In this document: positions 1 to 5,739 of the stretch, in pieces | How positions within the stretch are numbered: the first letter of the stretch is position 1 | Layout: each line of letters starts with the position of its first letter | Origin: a virus | Virus record (IMG/VR): IMGVR_UViG_3300036829_000176 | Location: 1-40,350 of that record | DNA: 40,350 bases | Direction: 5' to 3' (one strand) | Position numbers and translations under genes: made by a program | Notes under the pieces: model-generated | Database searches by the model: none | Told to the model about the DNA's origin: nothing | What the model saw: only the letters and a program-made list of their open reading frames with translations

Positions 1-1278
1 CCATCTCGGCCCGCTCTTCGCAATAATCCGTAGCGCATCGGCCAAGATCATGATTGATCCGTAGGTGGTATCGAGGCCGAGGGAGACTCGCACCGCTCCC
101 AGGATGATGCCGCCGTGTCGACGGTTGCTGCCCATCGCGCGGGCCTGCTCTGGGGTAAGGCCGAGTAGATGGGCCATCAGCGGGTGTGCGCAGAAGCAGC
201 CATCTCTGGTGCTGATACCGAACTCACAAGACAGCACAGCGCCCAGCAAAGCGTAGGGCATGCCAGAGAGATTAAACGTGATCGCACCAACTCTGGGGCC
301 GGTCGGCCACATGCGGTACATCTGCAACCCAGGCACGCTAGCCAGTGCTTCGATAGCGAATTCTAGAAGGGTTTGATCTGAGGCCTCTACCTCGGACATC
401 CCCACAGACATCAGCGTATCCATCGCTGTCGCTATACCGATCACACCTGCGATATTGGGGCTGCCCGGCTCATGCCGCGCCTGCGGGTCATCCAGCCAGC
501 GCACGGATCCGTCAGTGTGTACGAAATCAACGATAGCGCCTCCCTTAATAAGCGGAGGTCGCTGTGTCAGTATATGCTCTGCGGAAGGTGCAACTGCCAA
601 GACGCCTACATCCGAGGGTGCCCCCAATTTATGACCAGACAAGGCCAGCAGGTCTATACCCCAGGCGTGCATGTCTATCTTGCAGTGCGGCGCGAGTTGT
701 GCCGCGTCCACCAAGACCAACGCTCCGTGCGCGTGAGCCAGCTCAGCAATCGCAGCAATATCGGGACGCTCACCCGTGACATTAGATGCGCCGGTTACCG
801 CGACTAGAGCGCCAGGCTGCCGGGCAAGCTCCGTATCTAAAACCCCCAGCAATTCAGCTGGGCTTGACGGCACAGGTAGAAGAGTTAGGTTCCTCCAGGG
901 GAGGATATTGGCGTGATGCTCGAAGGCGAAAGCAATCACCGGACCTTCAAAAGCATGCGCCACGATATTGATAGCGCCCGTGGTGTTTTGGGTCCACACT
1001 ATTTTGGTGCCGCGCGATGCTCCAAGAAACCAGCGAGCAATTCTCCGGGCGTTCTCGTACACACGAGTGCTCCACTCGGAAGCCCAACCCTTGCCGCGGT
1101 GGATAGCCGAGTAGTGGCCTCCGTGCAAGTAGGCGGCAACCGCTTCGACAGCTGACACAAGAGGGATCGCCGACGCCGCGTTATCAAAGCGGATGGTTGT
1201 AGTTGTGCCGCCGGTAACTAGCGGAACCTGGGGGCTGGGAACCACCAAGGAAGGCAGGCCCACGGTTTGAAGGCCCAT
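1..1278 (-). CDS. Cysteine desulfurase-like class V aminotransferase (3' end cut by window edge)
   Basis: The frame is open from the ATG at 1278 to the window edge (426 residues, no stop), so the C-terminus is missing. It is a PLP enzyme of the SufS/NifS class. Visible landmarks are an N-terminal RFDNAASAIPL, EHHANILPW near residue 120, VDAAQ with the PLP-contacting Asp at 191, SGHKLGAP with the Schiff-base Lys at 217, and DGCFCAHP with the presumed catalytic Cys at 363. The family removes sulfur from cysteine for Fe-S clusters, tRNA thiolation or DNA phosphorothioation. No SufU, IscU, Dnd or tRNA-thiolation partner lies in the window, so the acceptor is unknown. It starts 7 nt after the HTH gene upstream, suggesting one transcript. 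The family call is firm; the substrate is not. Confidence 0.9.
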   Translation of the reverse strand, partial: MGLQTVGLPSLVVPSPQVPLVTGGTTTTIRFDNAASAIPLVSAVEAVAAYLHGGHYSAIHRGKGWASEWSTRVYENARRIARWFLGASRGTKIVWTQNTTGAINIVAHAFEGPVIAFAFEHHANILPWRNLTLLPVPSSPAELLGVLDTELARQPGALVAVTGASNVTGERPDIAAIAELAHAHGALVLVDAAQLAPHCKIDMHAWGIDLLALSGHKLGAPSDVGVLAVAPSAEHILTQRPPLIKGGAIVDFVHTDGSVRWLDDPQARHEPGSPNIAGVIGIATAMDTLMSVGMSEVEASDQTLLEFAIEALASVPGLQMYRMWPTGPRVGAITFNLSGMPYALLGAVLSCEFGISTRDGCFCAHPLMAHLLGLTPEQARAMGSNRRHGGIILGAVRVSLGLDTTYGSIMILADALRIIAKSGPRW

Positions 1279-1285
1279 GGGCCAG

Positions 1286-1486
1286 CTAGCAAGCTTCGCT
1301 GATAGGTACGAAATGATCGCGACGCCGTTTGAGGGCCTCAACTTGGCGCTCGCTGTATCGGACGCGATTAGACCCGTTGCTGTACTTGGTTAATAGGCCT
1401 TCGTCGCCATATCGGTCTAGTTGGCGAAGACTAATGCCAAGCATGCGCGATGCCGCATCCCTGGTTATGTATGTCTCAGTCGCCAT
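1286..1486 (-). CDS. Excisionase/MerR-type helix-turn-helix protein
   Basis: A 66-residue protein made almost entirely of a winged-helix DNA-binding domain of the AlpA/Xis/MerR type. It has the order ITRDAASRMLGISLRQLDRY, then DEGLL, then a wing ending RVRYSERQVEALKRRR. Such small proteins act as recombination directionality factors or as transcriptional regulators. No integrase is seen nearby, so either role is possible. It heads a leftward unit with the desulfurase gene. A perfect 18-bp palindrome (1547-1564) lies in the divergent region upstream and could be its own target or that of the second HTH regulator near 24.3-24.9 kb. Confidence 0.8.
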   Translation of the reverse strand: MATETYITRDAASRMLGISLRQLDRYGDEGLLTKYSNGSNRVRYSERQVEALKRRRDHFVPISEAC

Positions 1487-1508
1487 GGCCCCAGATGCTA
1501 CCAGCCGA

Positions 1509-1524
1509 TGTCTACTTCTGACGA
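1509..1524. promoter_or_regulatory. 16-bp motif shared with the DNA polymerase promoter region
   Basis: TGTCTACTTCTGACGA lies just upstream of the HTH gene. It matches TGTCTACTTGTGACGA at 14007-14022, upstream of the polymerase gene, in 15 of 16 positions and in the same orientation. Both copies lie in divergent intergenic regions, 10-23 nt from a leftward start codon, which suggests a common promoter or operator element. Which protein reads it is unknown. Confidence 0.4.
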
Positions 1525-1546
1525 GTGATACCCAAAATTCATGATC

Positions 1547-1564
1547 AGTTGCAGATTTGCAACT
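1547..1564. promoter_or_regulatory. Palindromic operator AGTTGCA-N4-TGCAACT (copy 1)
   Basis: A perfect 7+4+7 inverted repeat in the 127-bp divergent region between the HTH gene (leftward) and the gene at 1614 (rightward). An identical palindrome with a different spacer is at 24951-24968, in another divergent region headed by an HTH gene. No other full copy was found by eye. The symmetry and placement fit the binding site of a dimeric repressor. Confidence 0.6.
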
Positions 1565-1613
1565 ACTGGTTGGCCAACTTGGGCGCCGACCGTGATCAGA
1601 CTACGGTTGCCGG

Positions 1614-1937
1614 ATGCGCGGACCCACAGCACCAGGAGGGTGCCATCCGGCCTACCAGGACTACCCCTGGCTGCGCGACTGGCTCAACGGAGCACCTGGC
1701 TACAACGACAGCTACCGCATGAAGATAGCCAGGATGCCTCGCTTGAGCCTAGATCTGGCAGGCGGCTCTGCCAGTGAACCTGATTTACCTATGCACACCC
1801 TCACCAAGGAGAAAGCCGCCGGGCTGGCCCCATACGTAGGTGACCCATTTATGTACGTGTGGTATGTGGCTACCGACGAGTTGGGCAGGTCCGTCGCAGG
1901 CGACGCGCACATTCGTCACTGCACGCCTGGTTTTTAG
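1614..1937 (+). CDS. Hypothetical protein, 107 aa
   Basis: Not recognised. The ATG at 1614 opens a frame that stops at 1935-1937. The protein is rich in aromatic residues near the N-terminus (HPAYQDYPWLRDWLNG) and has a second plausible block, HTLTKEKAAGLAPYVGDP, near residue 60. No membrane helix or metal motif is evident. It is the only rightward gene before 14 kb and would be read from the divergent promoter holding the palindrome at 1547-1564. It overlaps the stop of the convergent gene at 1934 by 4 nt. An internal start at 1719 is possible; no strong ribosome-binding site precedes either start. Confidence 0.5.
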   Translation: MRGPTAPGGCHPAYQDYPWLRDWLNGAPGYNDSYRMKIARMPRLSLDLAGGSASEPDLPMHTLTKEKAAGLAPYVGDPFMYVWYVATDELGRSVAGDAHIRHCTPGF

Positions 1938-2161
1938 CCCCCATCGTGGTCTCTGGTTATGTCCGCGGTTGTTATGATTTCCGCACCTCGGAGCAAACCA
2001 AGTTGAGTCACCCAATCGGTATCATCGGTGGCTGATATAGATATACCGACGTGCCCGGATTCCATATCCTTAACTCGGACCACGAGCACAGCCTCGATAA
2101 TAACATCATGCCGATTGAGCTTGAGTGCCCGCACAAGCTCTTGCACTTCTTCTGTTGTCAT
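1934..2161 (-). CDS. Hypothetical protein, 75 aa
   Basis: Not recognised. A small acidic soluble protein beginning MTTEEVQELVRALKLNRHDV and containing a likely beta-rich centre (EAVLVVRVKDMESGHVGISI). It follows the gene at 2168 with only 6 nt between and is the last gene of the leftward operon that begins at 5241. It converges with the gene at 1614-1937. Confidence 0.6.
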   Translation of the reverse strand: MTTEEVQELVRALKLNRHDVIIEAVLVVRVKDMESGHVGISISATDDTDWVTQLGLLRGAEIITTADITRDHDGG

Positions 2162-2167
2162 CTGGGG

Positions 2168-2686
2168 TCACCCATAGGAGCAGTTTAGATGCCAGCCGGG
2201 CTCTTCACCCTCAGGCACAGGTAACTCAAGCAACTTCATGAATTGTAGTAATTTCTCTCGCCAATCCGGACCAACCTCAAGCGGTTGTACTCTGATTGAG
2301 CCCCAACTGTCTACTTCCTGTACTGAAGATGACACTCGAACACAATACCGCGGCACGTCCTCAGAGCCATAGCTGTCCAGCTCAACAAGGTACTCATCGG
2401 CTAACCTATGCATCTCGCTACGATTGGCCGACCAAGCTAGGTATGCTGGAGACTGCCGGAAAGCCTCCTTCTCTTCAATCGAAGCAGTGTAGGGCGGCCA
2501 TTCTCCTACCCCTGGCATCTCTTTCCAACCCAGCCGGGTAGCCAGCTCTTCTTTCCAGTCCCGCTCAGTATCACCCTCCTCTTCGTCATACATCCACGCG
2601 GGTTTCAACGAATCCCAAGTGTTTTGGTCTGTCATATCACCGAGGTCAAAACCCCAATACAAACTAGCTGACGGCGATAATCCCAT
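2168..2686 (-). CDS. Hypothetical acidic protein, 172 aa
   Basis: A Trp- and Glu-rich soluble protein. It starts MGLSPSASLYWGFDLGD, a start pattern I associate with an unnamed family in actinobacterial phages (recalled resemblance, not a search). The middle has helical acidic segments (DEEEGDTERDWKEELATRLG); the second half looks beta-rich (PRYCVRVSSSVQEVDSWGSI). Its start lies 10 nt after the stop of the gene upstream. Role unknown. Confidence 0.75.
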   Translation of the reverse strand: MGLSPSASLYWGFDLGDMTDQNTWDSLKPAWMYDEEEGDTERDWKEELATRLGWKEMPGVGEWPPYTASIEEKEAFRQSPAYLAWSANRSEMHRLADEYLVELDSYGSEDVPRYCVRVSSSVQEVDSWGSIRVQPLEVGPDWREKLLQFMKLLELPVPEGEEPGWHLNCSYG

Positions 2687-2696
2687 TATCTCACCC

Positions 2697-2963
2697 CTAT
2701 CTCATCTCCAACACCGCGACAGCTAGCGCCATCGTTGATTGATCCGCGCCGAGAGAGCCACTAACCTCGGACAGCCGTCGCTGCTCGGCAGCGGTAGCCA
2801 ACACAGCGGCGACGGCAATCCCAAGCAATCCCGGCAACCGACGTTCGGCAACGGCACTGGCGTCGCGGTAGAGCTGCAATGCACTGGTGCGGTGGGAGAC
2901 GTGCCTAGTCGCGGCATGAGTTAGGCCGACCAGCCGGACCAGCTCATGATTCTCAATGCTCAC
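2697..2963 (-). CDS. Hypothetical helical protein, 88 aa
   Basis: Not recognised. An Ala/Leu-rich, mainly helical protein; the segment LLGIAVAAVLATAAE near residue 46 is hydrophobic enough to be a weak membrane or packing helix. The GTG start overlaps the upstream stop as GTGA, typical of translational coupling in this operon. Confidence 0.65.
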   Translation of the reverse strand: MSIENHELVRLVGLTHAATRHVSHRTSALQLYRDASAVAERRLPGLLGIAVAAVLATAAEQRRLSEVSGSLGADQSTMALAVAVLEMR

Positions 2964-3223
2964 GATAACTTAACACCTAGTTCAGTCTCCCGCATGGTTT
3001 TCTCACGCTCCATAGCATCAGCCAGTGCCTTAAAGTACTCCGCTTCGGTGAAAACCCTTTTCTCTATCAACAGTGTGGCCAACGCGCCTTGATCACTCTT
3101 TGTGAGGTCAATACCGACGCGCAAATGTTTGGGCTCCGTTTCAGGCCCCATAGTGAAAGCTACGGCCGACTGCACCGCATGCGCCGCAGCCATATATCGT
3201 TTCCGGTCTTCTTCTAGTGACAT
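2960..3223 (-). CDS. Hypothetical protein, 87 aa
   Basis: Not recognised. Charged, helical and soluble, beginning MSLEEDRKRYMAAAHAVQSA. The second half (KSDQGALATLLIEKRVFTEA) resembles a short winged or helical packing domain seen in small phage proteins, but no family is claimed. The ATG at 3223 is preferred because AAGGATTGAGG precedes it; a TTG at 3229 overlapping the upstream stop is the alternative. Confidence 0.65.
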   Translation of the reverse strand: MSLEEDRKRYMAAAHAVQSAVAFTMGPETEPKHLRVGIDLTKSDQGALATLLIEKRVFTEAEYFKALADAMEREKTMRETELGVKLS

Positions 3224-3225
3224 CC

Positions 3226-3471
3226 TCAATCCTTAATCCCATATTTGCCGTCACCGAGGTTCTCCCACACCCCAATTTGGATATACAGCGGTGAATAGCC
3301 ACCCGGCTCACGAGCATCTCGTGGTGAGTCATCCAGCGCATAGACGTAGCCCGATTGCCCGATCCAACCAACTTGAGCCATCACAGCGCCCGAATCCCTC
3401 GGCAACCGTTGGCCCTGCTTGCTCATGCGAAGCACCGGCATAGCATCGCGCAATACCTGACCCTGCTTCAT
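3226..3471 (-). CDS. Hypothetical protein, 81 aa
   Basis: Not recognised. The start at 3471 is chosen over the longer open frame (to 3696) because ATGA overlaps the stop of the 55-aa gene upstream and GGAAGGAAA sits just before it. The protein looks like a compact beta domain (SGAVMAQVGWIGQSGYVYAL) followed by a Gly/Tyr-rich tail. Confidence 0.65.
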   Translation of the reverse strand: MKQGQVLRDAMPVLRMSKQGQRLPRDSGAVMAQVGWIGQSGYVYALDDSPRDAREPGGYSPLYIQIGVWENLGDGKYGIKD

Positions 3472-3635
3472 TCGGTTTCCTTCCACCCTCCACCATCGTT
3501 GATCATGAGTTGGCCGTCCGGCAGCTCGCTCTCCGAGATCTGCCGGTTGCTGGCATAACCAGCCACGATGAGGACGAGCCCCATCGGTGAAAGCCTGCCC
3601 CACCAAGGCACCTGCGGTGAGGGCGGTGCGGACAC
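3468..3635 (-). CDS. Small protein with one membrane-like segment, 55 aa
   Basis: Recovered by following the coupled start of the next gene. It has a GTG start at 3635 preceded at close spacing by AGGAGGA, a Pro/Trp-rich N-terminus, a hydrophobic stretch MGLVLIVAGYA, and an acidic tail ending GGWKETE. Its stop overlaps the following start as ATGA. Function unknown; a small membrane-associated protein is plausible. Confidence 0.55.
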   Translation of the reverse strand: MSAPPSPQVPWWGRLSPMGLVLIVAGYASNRQISESELPDGQLMINDGGGWKETE

Positions 3636-3729
3636 GGATCCTCCTGTCGATCATGAAAACGAGCCTCTGAGCGCCTCTGAGAGCCTCGCTGGCCACCGGG
3701 GGCTAGGCAACCACCCTCGCGAAGGGCTC

Positions 3730-4023
3730 CTAGCGCCTCCTGGCGGGCTGTGGGGGCTCAGGCGGCCGTGGCCGCCGCGGTGGGGCCAGCAGCGGAATGC
3801 GGGTACTGGCCTTGGCGACCTCGACCCGCAGCAGGGCCAGCTCCTTGCGGATGCCCTCCAGCGCGGTAACCACCCGGCTCAGCGGGTCCGGGGCGCCCGG
3901 ATCGAAGACCTGGGGGTTATCCGGAGGTGGCCCGATGTTCTGCACCGAGGTTGCCCCTTTCTCGTCAATGAGCGAATACGGCACGCCGTCTATCCACGTA
4001 GGCACCCTATCCCAGCGAGTCAT
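3730..4023 (-). CDS. Hypothetical protein with coiled coil and Pro/Arg tail, 97 aa
   Basis: Not recognised. The N-terminus (MTRWDRVPTWIDGVPYSLID) is followed by a Pro-rich linker, a heptad-like helix (VTALEGIRKELALLRVEVAK, about residues 52-71) and a strongly basic Pro/Arg tail. This suggests an oligomeric protein with a disordered nucleic-acid-binding or assembly tail. It overlaps the 58-aa gene upstream by 17 nt. About 95 nt without a clear gene separate it from the next start at 3635; that gap has only a short CTCAGAGG direct repeat. Confidence 0.6.
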   Translation of the reverse strand: MTRWDRVPTWIDGVPYSLIDEKGATSVQNIGPPPDNPQVFDPGAPDPLSRVVTALEGIRKELALLRVEVAKASTRIPLLAPPRRPRPPEPPQPARRR

Positions 4024-4183
4024 ATCCCTCTACATCTCGTACTTTCACTACGATAACTCCTGTAGGCCACGCCTTGCACCAAGCGTCATACTCCGCAGGT
4101 GTCCAAAAAGCCGCGATTTCCCGCGGAACGTGCCCACCCTGCCGACAGGCCCATGCCTCAAGCGCCGGACCCGGCTCGTTCAT
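4007..4183 (-). CDS. Hypothetical protein, 58 aa
   Basis: The ATG at 4183 overlaps the upstream stop as ATGA. The product begins MNEPGPALEAWACRQGGHVP and ends VKVRDVEGYDSLG, with a Trp-rich helical centre (EIAAFWTPAEYDAW). Composition looks like a real small soluble domain; no family recognised. Confidence 0.6.
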   Translation of the reverse strand: MNEPGPALEAWACRQGGHVPREIAAFWTPAEYDAWCKAWPTGVIVVKVRDVEGYDSLG

Positions 4184-4422
4184 AGCGTGATTTCCCTTCG
4201 TCCAACACAGATATCCAATATCGCGTGCCCATCTCGCCGAACCACCACACCTAGCCCATCGGCACGAACCTCAAGCAACATCCAGCCCGGATCTTTGAGC
4301 AAACAAGGGGTTTTACCCCGGTACTTATCGCGCGTCTCGTCATCAGGGAATGCGGTCACCTCATGGAAGCGACCGGAAAAACCAAGGGCGGCGAATGCGG
4401 CTGGCACAGCTATGGATGTCAT
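4180..4422 (-). CDS. Hypothetical protein, 80 aa
   Basis: Not recognised. A small soluble beta-rich protein (GWMLLEVRADGLGVVVRRDG, about residues 46-65). Start and stop both overlap the neighbouring genes as ATGA, so it is translationally coupled in the 5241-to-1934 operon. Confidence 0.65.
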   Translation of the reverse strand: MTSIAVPAAFAALGFSGRFHEVTAFPDDETRDKYRGKTPCLLKDPGWMLLEVRADGLGVVVRRDGHAILDICVGRREITL

Positions 4423-4763
4423 AACCTCCCCTCCAAAACCTCAGCCGCCAACTCTTCCAGCTGAATCCCGCATTGCTCGAACCATCGGGCTATGGCTGGC
4501 CGACTCGTCCAGACCTTTGCCCCGGTATGCATGATGTCTGCATACCGCCGAAGCTGGGCTGCGTCGATCTGCTGAGCTTGCTTGATCTGTACCGCGCTGA
4601 ACTCGTTGACCGCATCGCTAGCGCACTCACGGCACATATCGTGGATACGATCACCGAGGGAGACTTTCTCCGTGGCTTCGTTGGGGCATGTGTAGGGCAC
4701 TTCTTGCATCCCTGCCGCGATGCTCTCCATCTCGCGTACGCGTTGCTGCCCGCAGATAGGCAT
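4419..4763 (-). CDS. Hypothetical Cys-containing protein, 114 aa
   Basis: The start at 4763 is chosen because it overlaps the upstream stop (TGATG) and AAAGGAG lies just before it; the frame is open further upstream. Cysteines occur as MPIC, YTCPNE and MCRECA within about 50 residues, which could bind one zinc ion. The second half is helical (VQIKQAQQIDAAQLRRYADI) with a conserved-looking WFEQCGIQLEELA. Function unknown. Confidence 0.65.
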   Translation of the reverse strand: MPICGQQRVREMESIAAGMQEVPYTCPNEATEKVSLGDRIHDMCRECASDAVNEFSAVQIKQAQQIDAAQLRRYADIMHTGAKVWTSRPAIARWFEQCGIQLEELAAEVLEGRL

Positions 4764-5056
4764 CAGATCAAATCTCCTTTCTTGTTGATAGCCCATACCC
4801 GTGGCAGGGGCTCTAGGCCGTCGTAGACCGTGCACGGGCACGGCACCCAAACATAATCACAGCCGTATTCCGTGTCTGCTTTGATTTGCCGGATCTGGCC
4901 GTGACAAACCTTCCCGTCTTCGTGGATGCCGAATCCGTGGGAGCACGAGCACACGGCCGCCACGCTGCCGGGCTTCTTGGGTCTGCGCACCAGGCTGCCG
5001 ATGGTGGATCCGATCGCGCTGCCGATCGCAGCTCCGAGGATGGTTTCAAGGATCAT
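4763..5056 (-). CDS. Glycine-zipper membrane protein with Cys-rich domain, 97 aa
   Basis: The start at 5056 overlaps the upstream stop as ATGA. Residues 1-24 form a small-residue helix with repeated GxxxG spacing (ILGAAIGSAIGSTIGSLV), then a basic stretch RRPKKPG. After that comes a soluble domain with five or more cysteines (CSCSHGFGIHEDGKVCHG, VPCPC), probably metal-binding. It is probably anchored in the membrane with the Cys domain on one side. Role unknown. Confidence 0.65.
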   Translation of the reverse strand: MILETILGAAIGSAIGSTIGSLVRRPKKPGSVAAVCSCSHGFGIHEDGKVCHGQIRQIKADTEYGCDYVWVPCPCTVYDGLEPLPRVWAINKKGDLI

Positions 5057-5241
5057 GACTCGGCCTGCCGGGATCCGGCCGCGGGCTCGTTGGCGTCGAG
5101 CCATTCCATCGTGATGATTCGCAGAAGCGTGGCTGGCTTGATGTACCGGCGCTGGGCGGCCGAGAGCAGACGGGCCTTGTCCGAAGGCCTCAGGAGCGTC
5201 TGAGTGAGCGAGGTGAGAGCCTCTGGTATTCGATCATCCAT
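5053..5241 (-). CDS. Small helical protein, 62 aa; first gene of leftward operon
   Basis: Not recognised. Helical, with SLTQTLLRPSDKARLLSAAQ followed by RRYIKPATLLRIITMEWLDA. The latter looks like a helix-turn-helix or ribbon-helix-helix-sized DNA-binding segment, but this is only a guess. It lies beside the candidate origin, and its ATG (5241-5239) comes 6 nt after a TATGAT box, predicting a leaderless mRNA. Its position next to the origin would suit a copy-control or partition regulator. Confidence 0.65.
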   Translation of the reverse strand: MDDRIPEALTSLTQTLLRPSDKARLLSAAQRRYIKPATLLRIITMEWLDANEPAAGSRQAES

Positions 5242-5257
5242 GTGGTGATCATATCAC
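5241..5257 (-). promoter_or_regulatory. Leaderless promoter with palindrome before gene 5053-5241
   Basis: On the minus strand TATGAT (5253-5248) is followed by six bases and then the ATG at 5241, placing transcription start at about the first coding base. No Shine-Dalgarno is present, which fits leaderless translation common in actinobacteria. The -10 lies in a palindrome GTGAT-CAT-ATCAC (5245-5257). The -35 is weak (TTGCGG, 19-bp spacer). This would drive the operon down to 1934. Confidence 0.45.
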
Positions 5258-5312
5258 ACAATCCCCTAGTTTCCGCAAGGCCCAATGCTCTGACCTGGGC
5301 TAATGCCGCAGC

Positions 5313-5389
5313 GTTCCAACACGGTGGAACGATGTTGGAACACATAACCGCAGGTCAAGGCACGTTGGAACGATTCCAACGATTCCAAC
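5313..5389. repeat. Left iteron cluster
   Basis: Units: GTTCCAAC at 5313-5320, the complement GTTGGAAC at 5334-5341 and 5364-5371, and ATTCCAAC at 5373-5380 and 5382-5389, plus a degenerate GGTGGAAC near 5324. The last two full units are 9 bp apart in direct orientation. It is too short and irregular to be a CRISPR array. Confidence 0.75.
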
Positions 5390-5400
5390 ACCCTCCCCGT

Positions 5401-5530
5401 TCGGGGGAGAAATATTGTAAATATTGTAGTATATTCTCGCGCTAATAAAAATACATAGTACAACGAAGTTAAATTATAAAGAGACTATTTTATTATTACC
5501 CTCGGTAATCTATAATATTATAAATATTGG
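5401..5530. other. AT-rich core between iteron clusters
   Basis: A sharply AT-rich block with repeated AATATT/TAAATATT words near both ends (5411-5426 and 5513-5529) and a small inverted repeat ATTACC-CTC-GGTAAT at 5495-5509. This is the expected DNA-unwinding element of the candidate origin. No gene is seen. Confidence 0.6.
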
Positions 5531-5550
5531 GCTCTGGCCGCGGGTGGACG

Positions 5551-5625
5551 GTGGAACGGTTCCAACGGTTCCAACGCGCTCTGACCTGCGGAAACACGTT
5601 CCACCACCCGTTCCAACGTTGGAAC
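5551..5625. repeat. Right iteron cluster
   Basis: Units: GTGGAAC at 5551, GTTCCAAC at 5559-5566 and 5568-5575 (direct, 9-bp period), a degenerate GTTCCACC at 5598-5605, GTTCCAAC at 5610-5617 immediately followed by GTTGGAAC at 5618-5625. It mirrors the left cluster across the AT-rich core. Confidence 0.75.
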
Positions 5626-5688
5626 ACAACTTGCCCAAAACGGACACGGAATTTACTTAAATCGGACACTCGACTTCCACCAAAAATA

Positions 5689-5729
5689 AAAAATTGGTCA
5701 CACCCTATTACAGAGCGTGACCAATTTTT
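5689..5729 (-). terminator. Rho-independent terminator after the PrimPol operon
   Basis: A perfect 13-bp stem (AAAAATTGGTCAC at 5689-5701 and GTGACCAATTTTT at 5717-5729) with a 15-nt loop lies 11 bp past the PrimPol stop. The minus-strand transcript ends in a T-rich run, so it should stop the leftward replication operon before the origin. It could also act on rightward transcripts. Confidence 0.8.
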
Positions 5730-5739
5730 ACACCTCAAA

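Larger units (their letters stand above)
5287..5625. other. Candidate replication origin (inverted iteron arms around AT-rich core)
   Basis: About 500 bp (5242-5739) without a convincing gene separates a leftward operon from the PrimPol gene. It holds two clusters of GTTCCAAC-type repeats flanking an AT-rich core. The arms are related as inverted copies: TGACCTGCGG occurs at 5582-5591 and as its complement at 5348-5357, each between repeat units. GCTCTGACCTG is also directly repeated at 5287 and 5578. Iterons plus an AT-rich unwinding region next to the replication protein gene is the standard layout of theta origins. PrimPol or a DNA-binding partner is the likely initiator. Confidence 0.7.

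Noticed and set aside
3472-3696. N-terminal extension of the gene at 3226-3471
   Set aside because: The extension overlaps the 55-aa gene 3468-3635, which has its own AGGAGGA and a coupled stop; residues in the extension look like an out-of-frame shadow.
5313-5625. Repeat clusters as a CRISPR array
   Set aside because: Units are 8-9 bp, mixed in orientation and irregular in spacing, and lack unique spacers of constant length; an origin explains them better.
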